From an uncultured Sphingopyxis sp. (GTDB lineage: Bacteria > Pseudomonadota > Alphaproteobacteria > Sphingomonadales > Sphingomonadaceae): a DNA stretch of 56,132 nt. Below the pieces are notes generated by a model. It searched no databases. It was not told the DNA's origin and was given only the letters and a program-made list of their open reading frames with translations. The stretch is taken from NCBI GenBank assembly GCA_936933955.1, contig CAKZIN010000086.1, forward strand, positions 1 through 56,132, written 5' to 3'. A program made the translations under genes and the position numbers. Each line of letters opens with the position of its first letter. Within the stretch, counting starts at the first letter, position 1. Positions 33,464 through 40,952 of the stretch are shown here, in pieces.

Positions 33464-34359
33464 ATCGCCCTGTCCGCCTTGCGAGCCTGTGTCTCGCCGC
33501 GATCATTCCCTGCTCGGGCGCTGCGCAGGGCCAGGGGGGCGGTCGATGCGAACTGCTGGCACCGGTGATCGCCCCGACGAGCGTCACGGCGACCTACGAT
33601 CCCTTCGATGCTCAGCCCACCGAACAGCAGTTCAGCGTCGAGATGCGCACGGCGGGCGACTGCCCCGCCAACCGCGCGCTCTTCCTTCGCCTTGGCTCTG
33701 ACGAGATCAATCGTGTGAGCGGTCGACAGATCGAGCTCCGATCGGGCGGAGGGGGCACGCTTCTCGCAAGAGTCGGCGACCGCGCGGGCGACGATTCGGT
33801 ACCGCGGGGCGTCGGCGGAAATCAGGTCCAAGTGCGCCCCGGCGCTAACACGCTCTATCTGGTGGTGCCGCGTGGCCAGGTGGTGGCGCCGGGCGTGTAT
33901 CGCGCCGACCTGCGGACCGAGTCGCGCACCGACCTTGGCCAGCCGCATTCCGGTCCGACCAGTCCTCTGCAACTGGTGGTGACGGTCTCGCCATCGGTTG
34001 GACTTGCGGCGGCGACGGGCGGGCGGACGCTTGATTTCGGCGAGCTTTCGGACGGAGCGACAACCAATCCCGTCACCTTCGATGCTTATGCCAACGTCAA
34101 TTACGAACTCGCACTCGAATCGGACAATGGCTTTCGCCTGATCGCCGACCGAAGCGGTGCGGGGCCGAGCGTGTGCTATGTCGCGCGTCTTGACGGCCGG
34201 ACGGTCGACCCGGCGAGCAACGTCGCTTTCTCGACGCCGACGCAGCGCGCCCGGAGACGGCACGCGCTTGATGCGATGGTCCCCAGCATCGTGGGAGCTC
34301 CCGCTGGCCGGTACCGCGACTCGCTGACAGTGACGATCAGCCCGCGTGTAACGGGCTGA
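33460..34359 (+). CDS. Spore coat U tip subunit (CsuE-like, two-domain)
   Basis: 299 residues with a signal peptide (about 1-22) and two SCPU-type domains. The first spans about 28-175 (starting GRCELLAPVIAPTSVTATYD). The second spans about 178-299 and ends with GAPAGRYRDSLTVTISPRVT. Two-domain SCPU proteins are the tip adhesins of Csu pili, where the N-terminal domain contacts the surface and the C-terminal one accepts a donor strand. ATG overlaps the usher stop (ATGA). It ends the plus-strand operon, 13 bases from the convergent SCPU gene. Confidence 0.85.
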   Translation: MNRPVRLASLCLAAIIPCSGAAQGQGGGRCELLAPVIAPTSVTATYDPFDAQPTEQQFSVEMRTAGDCPANRALFLRLGSDEINRVSGRQIELRSGGGGTLLARVGDRAGDDSVPRGVGGNQVQVRPGANTLYLVVPRGQVVAPGVYRADLRTESRTDLGQPHSGPTSPLQLVVTVSPSVGLAAATGGRTLDFGELSDGATTNPVTFDAYANVNYELALESDNGFRLIADRSGAGPSVCYVARLDGRTVDPASNVAFSTPTQRARRRHALDAMVPSIVGAPAGRYRDSLTVTISPRVTG

Positions 34360-34372
34360 AGCGTCGCTCGAG

Positions 34373-34798
34373 TCAGATCGGTGAGATCGTCACCACCAGC
34401 CGCACCGGCGCGGCTGGGTCTGACAGGCGCCAATCCTCGAGCCGCCAGATGCTCTCGATTCGCGACGCCTGCGATCGGGCGAGAAGATAGTCTTCGCCAT
34501 CACGCTGCGCTTGCTGCGCGCCTGCGAAGAGCGTGCCCGATGCGACATTCTGCACGCGGGCGCGAACGACATATCCGTTCGCCGAATTGCACGTCTCTCG
34601 CACCGCACCCAGCATCATCGCGCCAGTCGCGAGCGCAACGCCGTCCCCTTCGTCCGCGCTGATGCGGCAGAATGGTGCCACCTGGGCACGCAGGTTGATG
34701 GCGAAGCTGTCGTTGGCGGACGCAGGGGCCGCCACCGTCAGGGTGGCCACGCTGGCTGCGATCGAAAGCCAGACTTTCTTTCTGGGTGCTTGACGCAT
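34373..34798 (-). CDS. Spore coat U domain protein on the opposite strand
   Basis: 141-residue secreted SCPU protein. ATG 34798 is preceded by GGTGAGGAGACG at ideal spacing, so the longer frame from 34837 is not needed. Signal peptide is KKVWLSIAASVATLTVAAPASA-type (residues about 1-29). The mature part starts FAINLRAQVAPFCRIS and ends PVRLVVTISPI, with two cysteines. It is shorter than the other subunits and transcribed convergently from its own promoter in the gap before the BLUF gene. Possibly an alternative or terminating subunit that can be expressed independently of the operon. Confidence 0.82.
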   Translation of the reverse strand: MRQAPRKKVWLSIAASVATLTVAAPASANDSFAINLRAQVAPFCRISADEGDGVALATGAMMLGAVRETCNSANGYVVRARVQNVASGTLFAGAQQAQRDGEDYLLARSQASRIESIWRLEDWRLSDPAAPVRLVVTISPI

Positions 34799-34949
34799 GA
34801 TCGTCTCCTCACCCGCAGTATCCACCGAGAAGTCCATCCGTATCGTTCGGATTCACGGTTAGGCAGGCGTAAACCACGGCCCGCCCGCCACCGCCCCGCC
34901 TCTATTGACCTTAGACCTGGCTAGGCTCGCTCCTCCCAGCGCCCCTCTG

Positions 34950-34987
34950 GCGCACGCGACGCTTCGCTGGCGGCTCGACGCGTGCGC
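34950..34987. repeat. Inverted repeat GCGCACGCG / CGCGTGCGC upstream of BLUF gene
   Basis: Perfect 9-bp arms at 34950-34958 and 34979-34987, separated by 20 bases, in the 278-base divergent gap between the opposite-strand SCPU gene and the BLUF gene. No T-run follows, so an operator or RNA structure is likelier than a terminator. Apart from this repeat I see no gene in the gap. Confidence 0.4.
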
Positions 34988-35076
34988 TCGGGCGAAGATC
35001 AGCTTTTGACGGTGCGATTAGTCGGTTAGCTGCTATGGATACCGCTCCGTTCCATCGCAAAAGGGATGCCCCGGCG

Positions 35077-35478
35077 ATGACTGAGCTGTTGCCCCTCCGC
35101 GCGCTCGCATATCGCAGTCGGGCGTGCCCGCCTCTGACGTCGATGGACCTTGCGCGCATCGCAGCCGCTTCGCGGCGCAACAACGCGCTGGATGGCGTGA
35201 CCGGCGTGCTGGTTTCCGACGGGGATCACATCGTTCAGATCGTGGAGGGCGTGCCCACCGCCATTGACGAGTTGATGCGTCGCATCCGCAACGATCCACG
35301 TCATTCGGATGTCGAAGTCCTCTACGATCGACCCACGGACCGGCGGCTGTTCGCCGACTGGAACATGCGGCTCGACACCGTCCCCCCGGGGGAGCTCAAC
35401 CCGCAGATGTTCGATCAGATCGTCCCGCGGGAATTGCGGCCAGAGCTGCGCGACGCGCTCGATTTGGCACAGGCGTAA
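35077..35478 (+). CDS. BLUF-domain blue-light sensor, single domain
   Basis: 133 residues (from ATG 35077; ATG 35035 adds 14). The residues of the BLUF photocycle are present: Y12 in LRALAYRS, N35/N36 in RRNNALDGVTG, Q54 in HIVQIVEG and W95 in FADWNM, so FAD-based light sensing is likely. There is no output domain beyond about 35 C-terminal residues, so it must act through a partner. It adjoins the pilus cluster, and single-domain BLUF proteins in other bacteria control biofilm, motility or pilus functions; a link here is inferred. Stop is 3 bases from the convergent CaiB gene. Confidence 0.88.
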   Translation: MTELLPLRALAYRSRACPPLTSMDLARIAAASRRNNALDGVTGVLVSDGDHIVQIVEGVPTAIDELMRRIRNDPRHSDVEVLYDRPTDRRLFADWNMRLDTVPPGELNPQMFDQIVPRELRPELRDALDLAQA

Positions 35479-35481
35479 CGG

Positions 35482-36615
35482 TCAGGCGGTGACACCGCTG
35501 CGACGCAGTTCCGCGATGGCATCCGGCGAGTACCCCAGCTCTTCGAGCAACGCCGCTCCGTCCGCGCCACGCTGCGGTGCAGCGCGGGGGGGCTCCGAAA
35601 TCGTAGCGGAGTAGCGCGGGGCCGGGGCGGGCATCACCGTTCCATCCACCTCGACGAAGGTCGCGCGCGCTGCGTTATGCGCGTGCTGCGGTGCTTCAGC
35701 CAGCGACAGCACCGGTGCCACGCATGCATCGCTCCCGTCGAACATCGCCGCCCATTCGTCGCGCGAGCGCGTACGGAACAGCGCGGCGAGCTTTTCCTTC
35801 AGGCGCGGCCACCCCGCGACGTCGTCCTGCGCATCGAATTCCGGGTCGGCGTCGAGCCCGGTTCGCTCCCGCAGCAGAGCGTAGAATTGCGGCTCGATCG
35901 CACCAACGGCGATGAATTTATCATCGGCGCAGACGTAGGTGTCGTAGTAGGGCGCGCCGCCGTCGAGGCGGTTGACGCCTGCGCGGTCCTCCCAGAACCC
36001 CATCTCATGGAAGCCCCAGGTCATGCCGGCGAGCAGGGCCGACCCATCGGTCATCGCCGCGTCGATGACCTGCCCCTCACCCCCCCTCGCGACATGCAGA
36101 AGCGCGGCAACCATCCCGTAAGCGAGCATCATCCCGCCGCCACCGAAATCACCGAGGTAGTTGACCGGCGGCACCGGCCGCTCGCCCTCGCGTCCGATGG
36201 TGTGGAGGACGCCCGAAAGTGCGATGTAGTTGATGTCGTGGCCCGCCATGTGGCTCCATGGCCCGGTCTGCCCCCAGCCCGTCATGCGTCCGTAGACGAG
36301 CTTGGGATTATCACCGAGCAGCACGTCGGGTCCCAAGCCCAACCGCTCCATCACGCCCGGGCGATAGCCTTCGATAATCCCATCCGCACCCGCCGCGATC
36401 TGGCGCGCCAACGCCACCCCCTCCGCCTGCTTCATGTCGATCGCAATCGACCGACGGTTGCGGGACAGTGGGTCCTTTGGGTGCAGCATCCCGCCGCTCG
36501 GGCGGTCGATCCGAACCACTTCCGCGCCGTGGTCCGCGAGCATCATCGCGGCGAACGGACCCGGACCGATGCCCGCAAACTCGACAATCCGCAGGCCGTG
36601 CAGCGGTCCGGGCAT
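35482..36615 (-). CDS. CaiB/BaiF family CoA transferase, probably alpha-methylacyl-CoA racemase
   Basis: Family III CoA transferase/racemase. N-terminal LHGLRIVEFAGIGPGPFAAM, the RIDRP segment and RNRRSIAIDMK are typical. The motif GRMTGWGQTGPWSHMAGHD followed by INYIALSG includes the catalytic Asp in GHDINY, the form found in alpha-methylacyl-CoA racemase and its mycobacterial homologue, rather than formyl-CoA transferase. 377 aa from ATG 36615. It would let branched fatty acyl-CoAs enter beta-oxidation, which fits the acyl-CoA dehydrogenases elsewhere in the window. Substrate not proven. Confidence 0.88.
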   Translation of the reverse strand: MPGPLHGLRIVEFAGIGPGPFAAMMLADHGAEVVRIDRPSGGMLHPKDPLSRNRRSIAIDMKQAEGVALARQIAAGADGIIEGYRPGVMERLGLGPDVLLGDNPKLVYGRMTGWGQTGPWSHMAGHDINYIALSGVLHTIGREGERPVPPVNYLGDFGGGGMMLAYGMVAALLHVARGGEGQVIDAAMTDGSALLAGMTWGFHEMGFWEDRAGVNRLDGGAPYYDTYVCADDKFIAVGAIEPQFYALLRERTGLDADPEFDAQDDVAGWPRLKEKLAALFRTRSRDEWAAMFDGSDACVAPVLSLAEAPQHAHNAARATFVEVDGTVMPAPAPRYSATISEPPRAAPQRGADGAALLEELGYSPDAIAELRRSGVTA

Positions 36616-36713
36616 GAAAAACTCCTGCGTTGCGAATGACAGGCTTGTCCATCCTCGCAGCGCCGGTCAAGTTGACGGTCACCGTCGAGTTCCCGACGGG
36701 AGGGGGTGCGGAC

Positions 36714-37445
36714 ATGAGATCACGACAGCTTATCGCCATCGCGCTCGCGATCGCGCCGGTGACGGCGGCCGCACAAGCGATCCAGGCCAACGAGACATTG
36801 CTGGAGGTCGCCGCGCAGGGCTCGGTCGACGTCGCTCCCGACCGCGCGAGCCTGATGGCGGGCGTCGTACGCACCGGAGCAACCCCGCAGGACGCAAGCG
36901 CAGCCGCGAACGAAGCGCTCGCCACGCTCACAGCGGCGCTGCGAGCTGCGGGCGTCGCCGCGAGAGAGATGCAGGCGCAGCGGCTGAACGTCACGCCGCA
37001 ATATGCCCCGATGGGCCAGGGGGTGCCGCGGATCACCGGCTACACGGCGACGGGGATGTTGTCGGTCCGGATCCTCGACCTCGACCGAGCCGATGCGATC
37101 TACTCCGCTGCCTTCAACGGCGGGTCGAACAATGTTCAGGGGCCATTCTTTTCGCTCGCCGACGACCGCCAGGCGGTGGAAGACGCGCGCCGCGACGCCA
37201 TCGCCAAGGCTCGCGCCGAAGCGGAGTCCTACGCAGGCGGTTTCGGCATGCGGGTGGCACGCGTCATCCGCATCAGCGAACGCGGCCACTCGAGCGCCTA
37301 CCAGCCGGTGGTGGTGCGCGGCAGCGCCTTCAGGCCCCCCGCGCCACCGCCACCCCCGCCGCCAACGGTGACGGCGCGGGTCGAAACGGGTGTACTCCGG
37401 CAAACGGTCGACCTGTGGGTCGACTTCGCGCTCGTGCCGCGCTGA
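36714..37445 (+). CDS. SIMPL-domain (DUF541) periplasmic protein
   Basis: 243 residues from ATG 36714, which follows GGGAGGGGGTG; upstream in-frame ATG 36630 would precede a poor signal peptide. The signal peptide is at residues 1-22 (MRSRQLIAIALAIAPVTAAAQA). The SIMPL domain includes VAAQGSVDVAPDRASLMAGV and DARRDAIAKARAEAESYAGG. A Pro-rich run (PPAPPPPPPP) precedes the final strand. Members are periplasmic or outer-membrane proteins sometimes linked to oxidative stress. Function not established. Confidence 0.88.
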   Translation: MRSRQLIAIALAIAPVTAAAQAIQANETLLEVAAQGSVDVAPDRASLMAGVVRTGATPQDASAAANEALATLTAALRAAGVAAREMQAQRLNVTPQYAPMGQGVPRITGYTATGMLSVRILDLDRADAIYSAAFNGGSNNVQGPFFSLADDRQAVEDARRDAIAKARAEAESYAGGFGMRVARVIRISERGHSSAYQPVVVRGSAFRPPAPPPPPPPTVTARVETGVLRQTVDLWVDFALVPR

Positions 37446-37468
37446 TCGTCCGCCGGCGTGGCTGCCGG

Positions 37469-38671
37469 TCAGTAGAGCAGGTGCGACCGCCGCTCCTCGC
37501 GCCACGCGTCCTCGTCAGGCGTCGTCAGCGTATCGAGGTCACCCGGCGTGGCGGCGGCATCGTCGACCCATTGGCGCAGCAGCGGTGAGCCGTTGATGAC
37601 GTCGATGGCGAGCTTATCGAATTCATACTCGTACGGAAAATCGCGCCACAGCGAATAGTCGGGACGAAGCGTTCGGATCGCCTTGAACGCCAGCGCCTGC
37701 AGCCGCCACGGTCGGAAGGCTGTGTGGTCGTACCACGGACCCTCCGCATGGATCATCAGCCCGCGGTTGAGCTGGCCCTGGTGCTTGTGGAACGTCGGCT
37801 CGAAATGCACCTCGCGCAGCTTGCAACCGGCGAGCCACTGCGGAGCGACACGCTGCATCTCCTGCAACACCGCGATGGGGTCAAGATCGGGCGCCCCGAA
37901 CAGCTCCAGCGCCCGCGTCGTCCCGCGCCCTTCGCTGAGCGTGGTCCCTTCGAGCATCACCGTCCCCGCATAGGCGCGCGCCATGTTGAGGTTGGCGGCG
38001 TTGGGGGACGGGTTGATCCACACGCGATCGACCGGCCAGCCGAAACCCGGTGCTTCATCCGGTGTCCAGCCCTCCATCGTCACGACCTCATATTCGACGT
38101 CGAGGCCGAAGTGGGCGATGAACCAGTGGCCCATCTCCCCCAGCGTCATGCCGTGCCGCATCGGCATCGGCCCGGCGCCGACGAAGCTCTCCCAACCGGG
38201 GCGGAGAGTCAGCCCTTCGATGGGGCGGCCCGCGGGGTTGGGACGGTCGAGCACCACCACTCGCTTGCCATGCTTCGCCGCCGCTTCGAGGACGTAGAGC
38301 AGCGTCGTGACGAAAGTGTAGATCCGGCAGCCAAGGTCCTGAAGGTCGACCAGCAGCACGTCGAACGTGTCCATCGACTGGCCGGTCGGGCGACGATGCT
38401 CGCCATAGAGGCTGAACACCGGAATATTGTGGCGCGTGTCGGTGAAGTCGTCGGACTCCACCATATTGTCCTGCTTGTCGCCGCGCAGACCATGCTGCGG
38501 GCCGAACGCCGCGCTCACGTCGAGCCCCGCCGCAACAAGCGCGTCGAGCGCGTGCGTCAGGTCCGCGGTGACCGACGCCGGGTGCGCCAGCAGCGCGATA
38601 CGCTTGCCCTCCAGCGAACGGCGAAGGCTCGCATCGGCAAGCAGGCGGTCGAGGCCGAACTGGATCGTCAT
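37469..38671 (-). CDS. DUF1343 protein, NamZ-type exo-beta-N-acetylmuramidase
   Basis: 400-residue protein of the family whose Bacillus member NamZ removes N-acetylmuramic acid from the ends of muropeptide chains. Family blocks: LLAHPASVTADLTHALDAL, FGPQHGLRGDKQDNMVES, LVDLQDLGCRIYTFVTTL, VLDRPNPAGRPIEG and FVGAGPMPMRHGMTLGEMG. ATG 38671 overlaps the upstream DOMON-like gene's stop (ATGA). No signal peptide is seen, so a cytoplasmic role in cell-wall recycling is more likely than secretion. Activity is by family inference. Confidence 0.88.
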   Translation of the reverse strand: MTIQFGLDRLLADASLRRSLEGKRIALLAHPASVTADLTHALDALVAAGLDVSAAFGPQHGLRGDKQDNMVESDDFTDTRHNIPVFSLYGEHRRPTGQSMDTFDVLLVDLQDLGCRIYTFVTTLLYVLEAAAKHGKRVVVLDRPNPAGRPIEGLTLRPGWESFVGAGPMPMRHGMTLGEMGHWFIAHFGLDVEYEVVTMEGWTPDEAPGFGWPVDRVWINPSPNAANLNMARAYAGTVMLEGTTLSEGRGTTRALELFGAPDLDPIAVLQEMQRVAPQWLAGCKLREVHFEPTFHKHQGQLNRGLMIHAEGPWYDHTAFRPWRLQALAFKAIRTLRPDYSLWRDFPYEYEFDKLAIDVINGSPLLRQWVDDAAATPGDLDTLTTPDEDAWREERRSHLLY

Positions 38672-39198
38672 GCCGAAGCGGGTGCCGCGAGCGCCAGCGT
38701 GAAGCAAGCGCGATCGTGGAAGTCCGGGCGCTCGGCCCCGTGACTGAGCGCAAAGTGATGGACGCGGCCATCGGTTCTCTCGACCACGGCGGTCAGGCCG
38801 AGCTGCCAGTCGCCCTCGCTCAGCCCGGGCAAGCGCGTCGCAAAGCCATATTCGGCGTGGGTGTTGCCGGGCGCTGCCGAGAAGGCGGTGCCGATGACCG
38901 CGACTTCGCGCATTCCGGCTCTCGGACCGTCGAATTGATAGACGTTCCAGGCGCCAGACGGCGACCGGTTGATCTCCACATAGCCCTCGCCGCCTGCCGG
39001 AGCGACGAATGCCTCAAAGCAGGTCGTGCGCCACAGCTCGTTCGCGCGACCAGTGGCGGCGGGGGGCCAGACGATCGTTTCCACCGGCCCTTCCACTCGC
39101 CATCGGAGGCTGATCGCCCCGCCCGGCCCGCGCTCGGCGGAGGCGCTCACGCGGAGGTCGTCGCACGGCTGTGCGGGGTGCGCGGTCAGTTCAAGCAT
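38668..39198 (-). CDS. DOMON-like domain protein
   Basis: 176 residues with a single beta-sandwich resembling DOMON-like proteins: LRWRVEGPVETIVWPP, ELWRTTCFEAFVAPAGGEGY and VEINRSPSGAWNVYQFDG. It lacks a signal peptide or cysteine motif beyond three scattered Cys. It is immediately upstream of, and overlapping with, the DUF1343 gene; carbohydrate binding in support of that enzyme is possible but inferred. ATG at 39198; upstream in-frame region has no support. Confidence 0.82.
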   Translation of the reverse strand: MLELTAHPAQPCDDLRVSASAERGPGGAISLRWRVEGPVETIVWPPAATGRANELWRTTCFEAFVAPAGGEGYVEINRSPSGAWNVYQFDGPRAGMREVAVIGTAFSAAPGNTHAEYGFATRLPGLSEGDWQLGLTAVVERTDGRVHHFALSHGAERPDFHDRACFTLALAAPASA

Positions 39199-39266
39199 CG
39201 CGCCGCCCTGCCGTCTGCCGACCCGCTTTGGCAAGGCTGGCGCACGCTGTTATGCGCGCCGCTGTG

Positions 39267-40493
39267 ATGAGCCAGCACCAGTCCGACCTCCTTCGCCTGC
39301 TCGATGAGCGGGGCTATATCCACCAGGCGACCGACCTCGCCGCGCTCGATGCGCTGGCCGCGCGGGAGCGGGTGAGCGCCTATGTCGGCTTCGACGCCAC
39401 CGCGCCGTCGCTCCACGTCGGCAACCTCGTCTCGATCATGCTGCTGCGGCGGCTCCAGCAGGCGGGGCACAAACCCGTCGTGCTGATGGGCGGGGGAACC
39501 ACACGGATTGGCGACCCGACGGGCAAGGACGAAGTGCGCAAGATGCTCGACGATGCGAGTATCGAGGCCAACATCGCCTCCATCCGCACCGCGTTCGAGC
39601 GCTTCCTGAGCTTTGGCCACGGGCCGACCGACGCGATCTTGGTCAACAACCAGGATTGGCTGGGGCAGCTCGGCTATATCGAGATGCTGCAGCTGGTCGG
39701 GCGGCACTTCACCGTCAATCGCATGCTGAGCTTTGATTCGGTCAAACTGCGGCTCGAGCGCGAGCAGCCGATGACCTTCCTCGAATTCAACTACATGATC
39801 CTGCAGGGCTACGACTACCGCCACTTGCGGCAGGCGCATGGCGTGCGCCTGCAGATGGGCGGGTCGGACCAGTGGGGCAACATCGTCAACGGGGTCGAAC
39901 TCAACCGCCGTATGGACGGCGAAGAGGTGTTCGGCTTGACGACGCCGCTGATCACCACTGCGGACGGCGCGAAAATGGGCAAGAGCGTGTCGGGCGCGGT
40001 GTGGCTCAACGAAGCGATGCTGCCGTCCTACGATTACTGGCAGTTCTGGCGGAATACCGACGACCGCGACGTCGGACGTTTTCTGCGACTGTTCACCGAC
40101 CTCCCGCTCAATGAAATCGCGCGACTGGAGGCGCTGGAAGGCGCGGAGATCAACGCCGCCAAGATCGCGCTCGCCGATGCCACCACCGCCATGTGCCGGG
40201 GAGAGGACGCAGCGCGTCTCGCGCGCGAGAGCGCTGCCAGCGCCTTTGCCGGGGGCAGCGGTGCGGGATTGCCTCAGGTGACCGCGCCCGCTGACGGCAT
40301 GACGCTCGCTGCGGCGCTGCGCGAACTCGGTTTCGTGGCATCGGGCAACGAGGCGAAGCGCAAGGCGGCAGAGGGCGCGGTGCGGGTCGACGGGGAAGTG
40401 GTCCACGACCCCATGCACCGCCTCCTTCCCGGCACAGAGCCGTTGCGCATTCAGCTCGGCGCCAAGCGGCATGGGCTGGTGGTGGCTTCGTAG
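39267..40493 (+). CDS. tyrS: Tyrosyl-tRNA synthetase
   Basis: Charges tRNA-Tyr. Class I features: YVGFDATAPSLHVGNLVSIM with the HIGH-type HVGN at residues 50-53, the GGGTTRIGDPTGKD loop, LEFNYMILQGYDYRHL and the KMSKS-type KMGKS. The C-terminal S4 domain is at about 345-408 (GNEAKRKAAEGAVRVDGEVV). 408 aa from ATG 39267; GTG 39264 and ATG 39252 are alternatives. A candidate terminator follows. Confidence 0.95.
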   Translation: MSQHQSDLLRLLDERGYIHQATDLAALDALAARERVSAYVGFDATAPSLHVGNLVSIMLLRRLQQAGHKPVVLMGGGTTRIGDPTGKDEVRKMLDDASIEANIASIRTAFERFLSFGHGPTDAILVNNQDWLGQLGYIEMLQLVGRHFTVNRMLSFDSVKLRLEREQPMTFLEFNYMILQGYDYRHLRQAHGVRLQMGGSDQWGNIVNGVELNRRMDGEEVFGLTTPLITTADGAKMGKSVSGAVWLNEAMLPSYDYWQFWRNTDDRDVGRFLRLFTDLPLNEIARLEALEGAEINAAKIALADATTAMCRGEDAARLARESAASAFAGGSGAGLPQVTAPADGMTLAAALRELGFVASGNEAKRKAAEGAVRVDGEVVHDPMHRLLPGTEPLRIQLGAKRHGLVVAS

Positions 40494-40495
40494 AG

Positions 40496-40522
40496 CGTCC
40501 CGCGGACGGAACTAGTTTTTTT
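40496..40522 (+). terminator. Possible intrinsic terminator after tyrS
   Basis: CGTCC-CGC-GGACG (40496-40508) forms a 5-bp stem, followed after 7 bases by TTTTTTT (40516-40522). The stem is short and the T-run is not directly attached, so this is a weak candidate. GGAAC...GTTCC flanking the T-run forms a second small stem. Confidence 0.35.
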
Positions 40523-40619
40523 GTTCCACGCCCACGCGCTACTAGGCCCTTGGCACGCCGCTGGAATTTACGTCCTGGTAACGTCTGAGGGCGCATCCTC
40601 CTGGCGCGGAGGACCAACT

Positions 40620-40952
40620 GTGACCCCAATCGCCAGCGCCAACTATGTCGGCGTCGACCAGCGCGTATCGCCGCGGACCGACGTTTATTCGCGTGTCGCG
40701 GTCACCTTGCCCGACGCGCGGATGGTGATGGCGACGATCGTCAACATTTCCGCCGACGGCCTTTTGCTGCGTTACGACGCCACCCTCGCCATTGGAGAGA
40801 TGTGCCACCTCTCGCTGCCAGTGCTCGGCAAGACGCCTGCCACGGTGATCTGGTCGGTTGGCGGCCGGACGGGGCTCAACTTCATCGAGCAGGTGGAGGA
40901 GCGCGACTATATGCCGCTGCTGCGCGCGCTCGGCGCAAGGCTCGAGGGTTAG
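40620..40952 (+). CDS. PilZ-domain protein
   Basis: 110-residue single PilZ domain. The c-di-GMP-binding signatures are intact: RxxxR at R15 and R19 (QRVSPRTD) and NxSxxG at 42-47 (NISADG). GTG 40620 with GGAGGA 6 bases upstream decides the start over the longer frame. No other domain, so it probably transmits c-di-GMP level by protein contact. It is followed convergently by recG with overlapping stops (40949-40952). The EAL protein at 46883-48118 could lower the same signal. Confidence 0.88.
   Translation: MTPIASANYVGVDQRVSPRTDVYSRVAVTLPDARMVMATIVNISADGLLLRYDATLAIGEMCHLSLPVLGKTPATVIWSVGGRTGLNFIEQVEERDYMPLLRALGARLEG

Noticed and set aside
25185..35034. Integrated island starting at tRNA-Lys
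   Set aside because: No integrase, transposase or repeated tRNA 3' end was found, so mobility is unsupported even though the genes are accessory in character.
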